A stretch of DNA of 64,000 nt from assembly GCF_005222205.1 (NCBI RefSeq), contig NZ_CP032348.1, positions 1 through 64,000 of the forward strand, in the 5' to 3' direction. The stretch is from Azospirillum brasilense (GTDB lineage Bacteria > Pseudomonadota > Alphaproteobacteria > Azospirillales > Azospirillaceae). The notes beneath the pieces are model-generated. The model ran no database searches. It was not told the origin of the DNA and saw only the letters and a list, made by a program, of their open reading frames with translations. The position numbers and the translations under genes were made by a program. Below, in pieces: positions 17,875 to 25,440 of this stretch; the stretch's first letter is position 1; the number at the start of each line of letters is the position of its first letter.

Positions 17875-17927
17875 GGCGAAGCACAGCACCATTCACGCGG
17901 TGCTTCTTTGAAATGAGTTGCAGGGGC

Positions 17928-18023
17928 CTTGCCCCCACCCTGACCCTCCCCCGCTCACGCAGGGGAGGGAATTTTTTTTGCCCCCTCCCCTGCGCAGCGG
18001 GGGAGGGTTGGGGTGGGGGCAAG
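17928..18023. repeat. 96-bp GC-rich nested inverted repeat with T run
   Basis: Outer arms of 28 bases (17928-17955 beginning CTTGCCCCCACCC, and 17996-18023 ending GGGTGGGGGCAAG) pair with two mismatches. Inside, GCAGGGGAGGG (17959-17969) pairs with CCCTCCCCTGC (17983-17993) around a loop that contains eight T. It is probably a member of a dispersed palindromic family. By position it can end transcription from both xsc and parB, which converge here. Confidence 0.7.
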
Positions 18024-18057
18024 ACTGTCCAAAATCGACGCTTTGGGGTGTTCCGCA

Positions 18058-18133
18058 TTTCGACTTCGAAAGCGCTCAAGGGTTGTGGGATTTCTTAACA
18101 TCTGCAACCTAAAGGCGCTTTCGATTTCGAAAG
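18058..18133. other. Candidate parS centromere: paired TTTCGA-NN-TCGAAA palindromes
   Basis: Two near-identical dyads lie just downstream of parB: TTTCGACTTCGAAAG at 18058-18072 and the perfect CTTTCGATTTCGAAAG at 18118-18133. Their inner flanks TCGAAAGCGC (18066-18075) and GCGCTTTCGA (18115-18124) also face each other as a 10-bp inverted repeat. ParB proteins bind 14- to 16-bp palindromes near parAB, so this is the best centromere candidate in the window. Binding is inferred. Confidence 0.5.
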
Positions 18134-18136
18134 TGG

Positions 18137-18994
18137 TTACTCCTCCAGCAGATCGTCGATGCGCATCCGCAGGTCCCGCAGCAGCTCCCGATGCTCCTTC
18201 TGCATCGCATTGCTGACCGCGTCGATGGCCTTCAGCTCCTTCTCGATGCGGTTGATCGAGCGGCCGAGCACACGCATCGGCTCCACCGAGCCCGGCGCCT
18301 TGGACGCCCGCGCCGCGCGCACCGACTGCACCGTCAGCCCGCCGGTGCGCGCCGACTGCCACAGCCGCCGCACCTCCCCTTCGTCGCCGACGAAGGCCAG
18401 CTCGACCAAGGCGGAACGGGACACCGCGTCGGGGTTCTCCCGATACTCGCGGAGGATGTCGGTGGGCAGATCCAGAACCTTCAGCCGCTTCGACACCTCG
18501 GCCTCCGAGCAGCCGAGCACCGCGGCGACCTCCGCCTGGGCGTAGCCGTGGCTGTCGATGAGCTGGGTCAGGCCGCGGGCCAGATCGATGGCGTCCAGGT
18601 CCACGCGCTGGACGTTCTCGATCAGCGCGATCTCCTCCGCCTTGCCCTTGGTGATGATGGCGGCGATGGTCGGGCGGCCGAGCATCTGGTGGGCGCGCAG
18701 GCGGCGCTCCCCGGCCACGAGGCGATAGACGCCCTTCTCCGCCGTCTCCTGCACCAGCACCGGCTGCTGCAGCCCGTGGCGCTCGATGGAGGCGGCCAGC
18801 GAGGCGAGCGCCGTTTCGTCGAAGACGGTGCGCGGCTGATTGGGGTCGGTGCGGATAGCGGCGACGTCGACCTCGATCAGCCGGGGCAGGGCACCGGTCA
18901 GCCCGAACAGCCGGTCGGTCTCCGGAGCCGGGGCGGTGTTCTTCGCTTGCAGGACCGTGGCGGCGGTCTGGCGGGTCAGCTTCTTAGGCGGCAT
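18137..18994 (-). CDS. parB: ParB-family partition protein
   Basis: The protein has 285 residues. The ParB/Srx nuclease-like domain holds DPNQPRTVFDE and VAGERRLRAHQM (about residues 50-105). A helix-turn-helix region follows with YAQAEVAAVLGCSEAEVSKRL (about 150-172), and the charged C-terminal part suits dimerisation. It binds parS and, with ParA, segregates the replicon. Its start overlaps the end of parA by 11 bases. Candidate parS palindromes lie directly beyond its 3' end. Confidence 0.93.
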   Translation of the reverse strand: MPPKKLTRQTAATVLQAKNTAPAPETDRLFGLTGALPRLIEVDVAAIRTDPNQPRTVFDETALASLAASIERHGLQQPVLVQETAEKGVYRLVAGERRLRAHQMLGRPTIAAIITKGKAEEIALIENVQRVDLDAIDLARGLTQLIDSHGYAQAEVAAVLGCSEAEVSKRLKVLDLPTDILREYRENPDAVSRSALVELAFVGDEGEVRRLWQSARTGGLTVQSVRAARASKAPGSVEPMRVLGRSINRIEKELKAIDAVSNAMQKEHRELLRDLRMRIDDLLEE

Positions 18995-20006
18995 CGGACG
19001 ACTCCCGGATGCGTCCGGTGGCCTTCAGCAGGGCACCGGCGATGGCGGCGTAGCTTTCCACGCCCGGCGCGCCGATGTCGGCGTCCAGCGTGATGACGTT
19101 GGCCCCGGCGGCCTGCGCGTAGATCGTCGCGCGCGGCACCGGCGGGAAAACCCGGTAATCCTCGCCCCACAGCCGGCCGATGTCGTCCAGCGAGGAGCGG
19201 TCCTGGGTCTGGCGGGGATTGAGCATGGTCGGCAGCACGCCCAGCACCCGCAGGTTCGGGTTCAGCCGTCGCTGGATCTTCGTCACCGTGTCCAGGAAGG
19301 CGTTCACGCCGAGGATGGCGTGCGGCTCCGCCTGACAGGGGATCAGCACATAGTCCGCCGCGGTCAGCGCGTTGATGGTGACCGCCCCCAGGTTCGGCGC
19401 GCAGTCGATCAGGATGAAATCATAGTCGCCCCGCACCGCGTCCAGCATTTCCGCCATGGCGGTCTGGGCGTTGGTCAGGTTGCCGGGCAGTTCGGTGTCG
19501 GCGCTGGCGAGCGCGATGCTCGAGGGCACGACGTCCAGCCCCTCGACGTTGGTCGGGCGGATGACCTCGGCCAGCTTCGCCTTTCCCATCAGCGCGTGGT
19601 AGAGCACCCTGCCCTGCTCGGTCAGCGCCACCACGTCGGTTTGCGGCACGCCGACATGGACCGTGGCGTTGCCCTGCGGATCGGCGTCCACCAGCAGCAC
19701 GCGGTTGCCGGACCGGGCCAGCATGAAGGCGACGTTGATCGAGGTCGCCGTCTTGGCCGTGCCGCCCTTTTGCAGGCCGACGGCGATGGTCGTTCCGGCG
19801 CGCGGCGCCTCGGTCGCCGGCTGCTCCAGGGAGAGCAGCAACAGCCGGCCCAGCACGTCGCGGGGCAGGGGCTCGCGCCCCGTTTCCCACTTGCTGAGCC
19901 GCTGCTTGTCGTAGCGGCGGCCGGTCAGTTCGTTCACGAACGCGGCCATCTGCGTCTGGGTGAGGCCGCGCCTTTCGCGCAGCAGCTTCAAATCGTCGCC
20001 GGTCAT
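18984..20006 (-). CDS. parA: ParA-family ATPase with N-terminal helix-turn-helix
   Basis: The protein has 340 residues. An Xre-like helix-turn-helix (LKLLRERRGLTQTQMAAFVN, about residues 6-42, ending in LSKWETG) precedes a ParA ATPase with deviant Walker A KGGTAKTATS (80-89), VLLVDADPQGN and IDCAPNLGAVT. The N-terminal DNA-binding part suggests it also represses its own promoter, as larger plasmid ParA proteins do. The start at 20006 has GAGGGGG a few bases upstream; the longer frame to 20231 lacks such a site and reads as low-complexity. It moves ParB-parS complexes during replicon partition. Confidence 0.92.
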   Translation of the reverse strand: MTGDDLKLLRERRGLTQTQMAAFVNELTGRRYDKQRLSKWETGREPLPRDVLGRLLLLSLEQPATEAPRAGTTIAVGLQKGGTAKTATSINVAFMLARSGNRVLLVDADPQGNATVHVGVPQTDVVALTEQGRVLYHALMGKAKLAEVIRPTNVEGLDVVPSSIALASADTELPGNLTNAQTAMAEMLDAVRGDYDFILIDCAPNLGAVTINALTAADYVLIPCQAEPHAILGVNAFLDTVTKIQRRLNPNLRVLGVLPTMLNPRQTQDRSSLDDIGRLWGEDYRVFPPVPRATIYAQAAGANVITLDADIGAPGVESYAAIAGALLKATGRIRESSDAA

Positions 20007-20171
20007 TGCCCCCTCGTCGCGCCATTGTGCCGGAGTCGTCCCGGAAGCTATCAAGTCGTCCCAACCCCCGCAATGGGTGTCTACCCGCGTTCCGGAGCAG
20101 CCGGCACTGGCGGAACATGGCCTCTCCAGTGCATAACTAAGGCATACGGGGCCGGCGGCGGTTCCGGGGCT

Positions 20172-20411
20172 ATGGGGTTTGCGCGAATGGCGGCGAACTG
20201 GTCGGTGCGGCAACTGGTGTGTCAGGCGCATGGCTGCGAACTGGCCGTGTCATGGCGGACCGATGGGCGCTGGACCTGGACCGTGTCGGTGGCCGGGGAG
20301 CGCATCGCCGTCGGGATCGCCCAATCGCAGGACGGAGCCCAGGATGCCGCCGCCAACGCGGCGGAACGCCACGCCCGCGCGGATGGCATCATCCAACTGA
20401 CGATGTTCTGA
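20172..20411 (+). CDS. Small hypothetical protein divergent to parA
   Basis: The frame codes for 79 residues beginning MGFARMAANWSVRQL. It is rich in tryptophan and alternating polar and hydrophobic residues (CELAVSWRTDGRWTWTVSV, then AGERIAVGIAQSQ) and has an alanine-rich C-terminal helix. I do not recognise a family. ATG 20187 is an alternative start; neither has a strong ribosome site. It overlaps a less convincing minus-strand frame at 20250-20558. Confidence 0.45.
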   Translation: MGFARMAANWSVRQLVCQAHGCELAVSWRTDGRWTWTVSVAGERIAVGIAQSQDGAQDAAANAAERHARADGIIQLTMF

Positions 20412-20767
20412 CAGCGGAATCGTCAAAACCCCGCTCGCGGCGTCGAATTGGGCGTATTGCGCCGCAGCATTCGGGTCGATACGGGCGTAGCCCATACAAT
20501 CCTCAGAAAAAGCGCTTAGCCACAGAGAATAATCCAGTGGGATTTTGCGCGAACCCATCAGGGTTTGTGTGATTTTCCCGTGCGTCTCCTATTGTTTGTG
20601 GACGATCGCAAAGACCGTAGGCCGCGCGTGATCTGCCTAGGACCTTCCGCGGAGCTTCGACCTTTGACGATCCGACGGCTCTGGCCTCCGGCCAGGGAAG
20701 CGGGACGGGCGGGGTTCCACGTCCGCACCGGTTGTGCCCATTCGACCAACCACGCGAGAGGTTCGAC
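20412..20767. other. Gene-free stretch before the FemAB-like gene
   Basis: About 356 bases without a convincing gene. The part at 20,490-20,610 is relatively AT-rich and may hold a promoter for the rightward gene. CTGGCC-TCC-GGCCAG at 20681-20695 is a short hairpin. No known regulator site was recognised. Confidence 0.4.
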
Positions 20768-21955
20768 GTGACTTCGCTGGGGAGACGCCAGATTCACACC
20801 GACGCATTTGGGGGCGATTGCCTGGACGCTTCACCGGCTGTCGAGATCGACCGTATGGACCGCGGCGGCTGGTACGCCGTCATGAACGGCTTCGACGACG
20901 CCAACATCTTCCAGACCTGGGATTTCGGGCGCATCGCCCATCCAGGCCGCGACCTCAGCCACATCGTGCTGCGCCGGGACGGCCAGCCGATCGCCGCGGC
21001 GCAGTTGCTGGTCCGCCGGGTGCCGGGCATCGGCGGCATCGCGCTGGTCATGTGGGGACCGCTGTGGCGCCCCAAGGGCCGCCAGGCCGACCCGGAGGCG
21101 TTCCTGGCCATCATGGAGGCGATGAAGGCCGAATACAGCGTCCGGCGCGGGCTGTTCCTGCGCGTCCTGCCGCGCGTCGAGGACGGGGCGGGGGAGGGCG
21201 CCCACGCGCTGTCCGCCATGGAGTCGCTGGGGATGCGGCACAGCGACGCCAAGGCTCCCTACCGCACCTTCATCATGGACCTGACCCGCGACGAGGCGAC
21301 GATCCACAAGGACCTGTCGCGCCACTGGCGCCGCGGCCTCGCCAAGGCCGAGGGGGCAGGGCTGGACGTCGTCGAGGGCTCCTCGCCGGAGATCCTCGAC
21401 GCCATCGACGACCTGTTCATCCAGACGCAGCGCCGCAAGGGCTTCCGCGCCTTCGACAGCCGCACCCTGACGAAGGTCCACCGCGCCCTGCCCGACGGCA
21501 TGAAGATGCACGCCGTGATGGCCTCCCACAACGGCGAGCCGGTGGCCGGCGTGGTGGTGTCGCTGCTCGGCGACACCGCGCTGATGCAGAATTCGGCCAC
21601 CGCGGAGGCCGGGCTGCCGCTGAACGCCGCCTTCCTCGTGCACTGGAAGGCGATGCAGTGGGTGAAGGCCAACGGCGGAAAGCGCTACGACCTGCACGGC
21701 GTCAACGCCCAGGCCAATCCCGGCGTCCACCTGTTCAAGCGCGGCTTCGCCGGCAAGGGGGAGGAGGAGCGGGTCTTCATCGGCACCTTCGAAGCGCCCG
21801 GCCCGATGCTCAGCCGGCTTCTCGTCGAAGGCGGCCAGACGGTGCGCACGCTGGCCGCGACCTGCACCGCGCAGGCGAGCCAGATGATGGCGATGGCCAT
21901 GAACAAGGGGCCGGCCGAGCGCGCCGACGCCACCACCCCATCCAACCCGGCTTAA
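20768..21955 (+). CDS. FemAB/GNAT-like acyl- or aminoacyltransferase
   Basis: The protein has 395 residues and resembles the FemAB-type lipid II peptidyltransferases and related GNAT enzymes. Family-like stretches are HIVLRRDGQPIAAAQLLVRR, KDLSRHWRRGLAKAEGAGL, QTQRRKGF, and GGKRYDLHGVNAQANPGVHLFKRGFAG near the C-terminus. Such proteins transfer amino acids to peptidoglycan precursors or acylate surface sugars; the substrate here is unknown. GTG 20768 was preferred because GAGAGG stands seven bases before it; an ATG at 20732 in the same frame lacks this. The protein has no signal peptide and should act in the cytoplasm. Confidence 0.7.
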   Translation: MTSLGRRQIHTDAFGGDCLDASPAVEIDRMDRGGWYAVMNGFDDANIFQTWDFGRIAHPGRDLSHIVLRRDGQPIAAAQLLVRRVPGIGGIALVMWGPLWRPKGRQADPEAFLAIMEAMKAEYSVRRGLFLRVLPRVEDGAGEGAHALSAMESLGMRHSDAKAPYRTFIMDLTRDEATIHKDLSRHWRRGLAKAEGAGLDVVEGSSPEILDAIDDLFIQTQRRKGFRAFDSRTLTKVHRALPDGMKMHAVMASHNGEPVAGVVVSLLGDTALMQNSATAEAGLPLNAAFLVHWKAMQWVKANGGKRYDLHGVNAQANPGVHLFKRGFAGKGEEERVFIGTFEAPGPMLSRLLVEGGQTVRTLAATCTAQASQMMAMAMNKGPAERADATTPSNPA

Positions 21956-22116
21956 AGCGGATTGCAATCCGCTTTGGACCGCGACGGCGCTCCCGGCCGC
22001 ACATGCGGCCGAAGCCCGCCGGCAAGTGAGGCGATGTGAGTCTAAAGCGAACGGAAGTTCGCTTTAAGCGCCGGACATGCGAAACGCCCGGTCCATGGTC
22101 TGGACCGGGCGTTTCG
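21954..22116. repeat. Cluster of three hairpins downstream of the FemAB-like gene
   Basis: Three strong dyads follow each other. A perfect 22-base palindrome lies at 21954-21975 (half-site AAAGCGGATTG). TAAAGCGAAC-GGAA-GTTCGCTTTA lies at 22043-22066. The third pairs CGAAACGCCCGGTCCA (22080-22095) with its complement at 22101-22116 around TGGTC. The last can terminate both converging genes. The first two share an AAAGCG core and look like a palindromic repeat pair. Confidence 0.65.
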
Positions 22117-22138
22117 TTCGCGTGTCACCGGGAAAGCG

Positions 22139-22336
22139 TCATTGGGTGCGTGCGATCACCGGCACGCCGTCCAGATCCTTGGGAAGATCGTCGGGAATGC
22201 CCGACGCGAAATTGACCGCGATGGCGTAGTCGTCGGACAGCTTCGTGACTTCGGCGCGGGTCATGCCGGGGTACCCGCTGAGGATCGCCAGATAACGGTC
22301 ACGGGCGGCTTCGGCAGCCTCTTTCGGCACGGGCAT
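22139..22336 (-). CDS. Small hypothetical protein
   Basis: The protein has 65 residues beginning MPVPKEAAEAARDRYLAILS. The start at 22336 has an AGGGAGG site at good distance, better than the upstream in-frame start at 22372. It is soluble and mostly helical at the N-terminus, with SDDYAIAVNFASGIPDDLP in the middle. No family recognised. It follows the HAD gene on the same strand by about 100 bases. Confidence 0.6.
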   Translation of the reverse strand: MPVPKEAAEAARDRYLAILSGYPGMTRAEVTKLSDDYAIAVNFASGIPDDLPKDLDGVPVIARTQ

Positions 22337-22433
22337 ACTGACCTCCCTTTCGTCATAGGATGCCCTAATCATTTATGGTTTGTTGGCCACATAAACAATA
22401 CCCCGTTGCGACCATTTTCCGCGACGCCCCCGC

Positions 22434-23102
22434 TCAGAGGCGCTGGGCGAGCCCGTGCAGGTCGCCGACCACCGTCACGTCGGGCGGGAAGGGGTTCGGC
22501 AGCCCTTCCGACACCACACCGACGAAGCCCATGCCGGCCTTGCGGGCGGCCTCCAGCTCGGTCAGGGAATCGCCGATGGCGAGCGACCGCGCCGGGTCGT
22601 GCCCGCCCTCGGCCACGATGCGCGCGAAGACCTCCGCCTTCACGTTGGGGGAGCCGGTGATGCTGCGGAAATGCCGCTCCAGCCCCTTGGCGCGCACCGT
22701 GCCCATCAACACCTCGTGCGGCGTGCCCGAGACGAGGTGGCAGGGCGTGCCGTCCAGCCGGTCCAGCACCGTCTCCGCACCGGCGATCAGCGCGCAGTCG
22801 GGAACGCGCGGATCGACGATCTCGGCGTAGCGGCGGGCCAGATCGTCGATCTCCGCCGGGCCGGGGTCGCGCCCGAACATCTCCCGCTCCAGGATCGCCA
22901 GCATCTTGAAGCGGCTGAGGCCACCGTTGCGCCAGATCGTCCGGCGCATCCGCTCCTCCGTCTCCGCATCGTCGATGCCGTAGAGGATGGCGAAGCCGCC
23001 GTTCTTGGTGGGCACGGAGTCGATGATGACGCCGTCGAAATCGAAGATCACGACCTCCGGGTCCAGCCGGTCGGGTGTCTGAAGCATTGCGCCGTCTCGC
23101 AT
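22434..23102 (-). CDS. HAD-superfamily phosphatase
   Basis: The protein has 222 residues. Motif I is VVIFDFDGVIIDS (about residues 17-29) with the nucleophile aspartate, motif II is LVSGTPHE, the motif III lysine lies in NVKAEVFARI, and motif IV is LAIGDSLTELEAARKAG, where SLTE replaces the commoner second acidic residue. A helical cap lies between motifs I and II, as in phosphoglycolate-phosphatase-like enzymes. The substrate is unknown. A second possible start is the methionine at 23087. Confidence 0.8.
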   Translation of the reverse strand: MRDGAMLQTPDRLDPEVVIFDFDGVIIDSVPTKNGGFAILYGIDDAETEERMRRTIWRNGGLSRFKMLAILEREMFGRDPGPAEIDDLARRYAEIVDPRVPDCALIAGAETVLDRLDGTPCHLVSGTPHEVLMGTVRAKGLERHFRSITGSPNVKAEVFARIVAEGGHDPARSLAIGDSLTELEAARKAGMGFVGVVSEGLPNPFPPDVTVVGDLHGLAQRL

Positions 23103-23367
23103 CGTTGTGGTGGCCCCGCGCGGAACAGGGGCGGGTGCCGGAAAAGGCGTCGGGGGATCGTACAGGAAATCCCCCGGGCCTCAACGGTTCGGGCGGAAGA
23201 AAAGGCCTTTTGGAAAAGCTGTCCCACAGTGTGGCGCAGGCCACAGCGGGGGAGGGCGGCCGGGCGTAGTGTCTGGTCATCGGACAGGCCGGGCCCCGAC
23301 GCAGACGGAACCGGCAGACAAATCCCCCCAGAAGCCAACTCCCCAGACACCGGAAGGAAACCACACC

Positions 23368-23895
23368 ATGCGCCGCACCACCCTGATCGCCGCCGCCGTC
23401 GCCGTCCTGTGCTCCGCCCCGGCCTTCGCCGGCGACCTGATGACCGGCGGCATCCCGCTCAGCAACGCCAGCAACCTGGGCGTCATCTCCAACACCGCCG
23501 CGGGCATCCAGAACAAGGCGCAGCAGCAGGTGATGGGCGTCCAGGCGGGCGGCGGGCTGGCCGGGCCGTTCGGCACCGCCTCCAACCTGGGCAACGTCTC
23601 CAACCTCGCCGCCGGCGTCGGCAACACCGCCAAGCAGCAGGTCTTCGGCATGCAGGCGGGCGGCGGGATGGGCGGCGGGGTGAAGGCGCCCTTCGCCCTG
23701 GGCGGCTTCAACAGCAACGCCGGCACCGTCAGCAACAGCGCGGTCGGCATCGGCAACACCGCCCAGCAGCAGGTCAAGGCCATGCAGTTCGGCGCGCCGG
23801 GCGCCCTGTTCAACCAGAACCTCGGCACCGTCTCCAACCTCGCCGCCGGCATCGGCAACAAGGCGCAGCAGCAGGTCACCGGCATCCAGAAGTAA
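23368..23895 (+). CDS. Secreted repeat protein with four NxGxxSN...QQV repeats
   Basis: The protein has 175 residues with a Sec signal peptide cut near residue 21 (CSAPAFA then GDLM). The mature chain is four imperfect repeats starting at about residues 33, 70, 114 and 148. The pattern is N-L-G-x-V-S-N-x-A-A-G-I-x-N-x-A-Q-Q-Q-V, separated by glycine-rich linkers. There is no cysteine in the mature part. The regular Asn/Gln/Gly spacing recalls curli- or amyloid-forming repeats, but the repeat is not the CsgA one and I do not recognise the family. GGAAGG precedes ATG 23368, and a strong terminator follows at 23934. Confidence 0.75.
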   Translation: MRRTTLIAAAVAVLCSAPAFAGDLMTGGIPLSNASNLGVISNTAAGIQNKAQQQVMGVQAGGGLAGPFGTASNLGNVSNLAAGVGNTAKQQVFGMQAGGGMGGGVKAPFALGGFNSNAGTVSNSAVGIGNTAQQQVKAMQFGAPGALFNQNLGTVSNLAAGIGNKAQQQVTGIQK

Positions 23896-23933
23896 GGCTC
23901 CCCCGCTTCGCGTCCGTCCCTCCCCGAACCTCG

Positions 23934-23965
23934 CGGCCGGCAGACCTCTGCCGGCCGTCTTTTTT
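23934..23965 (+). terminator. Rho-independent terminator
   Basis: An 11-bp perfect stem, CGGCCGGCAGA at 23934-23944 and TCTGCCGGCCG at 23947-23957, is followed by TCTTTTTT. It ends the repeat-protein gene. Confidence 0.9.
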
Positions 23966-24054
23966 GCCAGCCGTCTTTTTGCGGGACGCAGGAAACGGGT
24001 GGCCCTCCTTCGCGGCATCCGCGACGATCCCGGAAGCAGGACCTGGAGGACACC

Positions 24055-24285
24055 ATGGACGAGGACGCGATGTGGAGCGCGGTGACGCGCCGGGACCGGG
24101 ACGGTGACGGGCGCTTCGTCTACGCGGTGCGCACCACCGGCGTCTATTGCCGGCCATCCTGTCCATCGCGACGGGCCAAGCGAGAAAACGTCGCGTTCCA
24201 CCCCGATGCTGCGGCGGCGGAGGCGGCGGGCTTCCGCCCCTGCAAGCGCTGCCGCCCCAACGCGCCGCCCTCCACGCTCACATGA
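24055..24285 (+). CDS. Stand-alone Ada metal-binding domain protein
   Basis: The protein has 76 residues and matches the N-terminal zinc domain of Ada: WSAVTRRDRDGDGRFVYAVRTTGVYCRPSCPSR, then GFRPCKRCRPN with all four zinc cysteines. Full Ada proteins run to about 350 residues with an AraC-type and a methyltransferase domain. Here the frame ends right after the zinc domain, eight bases into the end of the convergent YeiH gene. GGAGG precedes the ATG by five bases, so it appears to be expressed. It may be a truncated remnant or a small methyl-phosphotriester or zinc-binding protein in its own right. Confidence 0.75.
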   Translation: MDEDAMWSAVTRRDRDGDGRFVYAVRTTGVYCRPSCPSRRAKRENVAFHPDAAAAEAAGFRPCKRCRPNAPPSTLT

Positions 24286-25327
24286 TTCCCAGCAGCCGGA
24301 TCAGCCCCAGGCCAATGGCACCGAGCGCCGCCAGCGACAGCACCACCGCCGCGGTGACGCGCAGCCCCGCCCGCGACAGCATCCGCACATCCACCCCGAG
24401 CCCCAGCGCGGCCATCGACAGCACCGTCAGGACGCCCGCCGCGGTCTGGCTGGCCGCCAGGGCCGCGTCCGGGATCACTCCCGCCGCCCGCAGCCCGGCC
24501 AGCGCCAGAAAGCCCAGGATGAACCAGGGCACCAGCCGGCGCAGGGGCGGGCGAGTCTTGGCGCCCCCTTCCTGAGCCGCCCCCTCCGGCTTCGCCATCA
24601 GGGCCAGCGCCACCACCACCGGCCCCAGCATCAGCACGCGCAGCAGCTTCACCAGGGTTCCGACCTGGACGCTCAGCGCGCCGACCGGCGCCGTCGCCGC
24701 CAGGATCTGCGGCACCGCGTAGACGGTCAGCCCGGCAAAGACGCCGTACTGCATGGGGCTGAGCCCGAGCAGCGGCACCAGAAGCGGCAGGCCGAGCACC
24801 ACCAGAACCCCCAGGACTGCCGTGAAGGCGATGGCCGCGGCCACGTCGTCGCCGTGCGCCCCGATCACCGGGGCCGTCGCCGCGATGGCCGAGTTGCCGC
24901 AGATGGAGTTGCCGCAGGCGACCAGCACCGCCATGCGCGGCGGCAATCCCAGCAGGCGTCCGATGCCGTAGCTGACCGCCAGGGCGAGGGCGACCACCCC
25001 GGCAATCCCCACCACCAGCCCCGGGCCGGCGGCCAGGATCGTTTCCGGGTCGATGGAGGCGCCGAGCAGCAGCACCGCGACCTCCAGCAGCGTCTTGGCG
25101 CTGAAGTCCGTTCCCGCCTTCCAGCGCCGTCCCGGCGCCCAGACGCTGCGCAGGGCCACACCGATCAGGATCGCCAGGACCAGCGCCTCCAGCCAAGCTT
25201 GTCCGAAGACCCGCAGTTCCAGGCTTTGCAGGGCCAGCGCCGCGCCGCTCACGCCGGAGCAGAGCAGAAGTCCCGGCGACAGGGTGCGCAGGGTGTCGCG
25301 GAGCGATGAAAGAGCGTGGTTCGGCAT
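24278..25327 (-). CDS. YeiH/UPF0324-family membrane protein, putative sulfate or sulfite exporter
   Basis: The protein has 349 residues with about ten membrane helices. Family marks are the LLEVAVLLLGASIDPETIL and CGNSICGNSAIAATAPVIGA stretches and FTAVLGVLVVLGLPLL. Members are annotated as putative sulfate exporters, and yeiH genes commonly sit beside a LysR gene, as here. The nearby sulfoacetate run lacks an obvious sulfite or sulfate exporter, so this protein could fill that role. That link is inference from distance only. The gene starts at 25327, divergent from the LysR gene. Confidence 0.8.
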   Translation of the reverse strand: MPNHALSSLRDTLRTLSPGLLLCSGVSGAALALQSLELRVFGQAWLEALVLAILIGVALRSVWAPGRRWKAGTDFSAKTLLEVAVLLLGASIDPETILAAGPGLVVGIAGVVALALAVSYGIGRLLGLPPRMAVLVACGNSICGNSAIAATAPVIGAHGDDVAAAIAFTAVLGVLVVLGLPLLVPLLGLSPMQYGVFAGLTVYAVPQILAATAPVGALSVQVGTLVKLLRVLMLGPVVVALALMAKPEGAAQEGGAKTRPPLRRLVPWFILGFLALAGLRAAGVIPDAALAASQTAAGVLTVLSMAALGLGVDVRMLSRAGLRVTAAVVLSLAALGAIGLGLIRLLGIM

Positions 25328-25368
25328 GGCGTCCTCGAATTCCGATGCCGGGACGCTGCGCCCTCTGG

Positions 25369-25422
25369 ACCGTTCGTTCCAACGGATTATAGTGGACGAA
25401 ACGTTCGATAAAACCGAACGGT
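25369..25422. promoter_or_regulatory. LysR-type operator region between yeiH-like and lysR genes
   Basis: ACCGTTCG at 25369-25376 faces CGAACGGT at 25415-25422. A closer dyad, CGTTCG-ATAAAAC-CGAACG, occupies 25402-25420 and fits the T-N11-A form of LysR sites. Its position between divergent genes fits control of both by the LysR protein. Confidence 0.5.
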
Positions 25423-25440
25423 TGAAAGGGCTGGGACCGG

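Noticed and set aside
20250-20558. Minus-strand frame of 102 codons near parA
   Set aside because: It overlaps the more protein-like plus-strand frame at 20172-20411, and its C-terminal half is low-complexity.
24055-24285. Frameshift as the reason for the short Ada protein
   Set aside because: No AraC-type or methyltransferase sequence was found in any frame downstream; the YeiH gene occupies the DNA.
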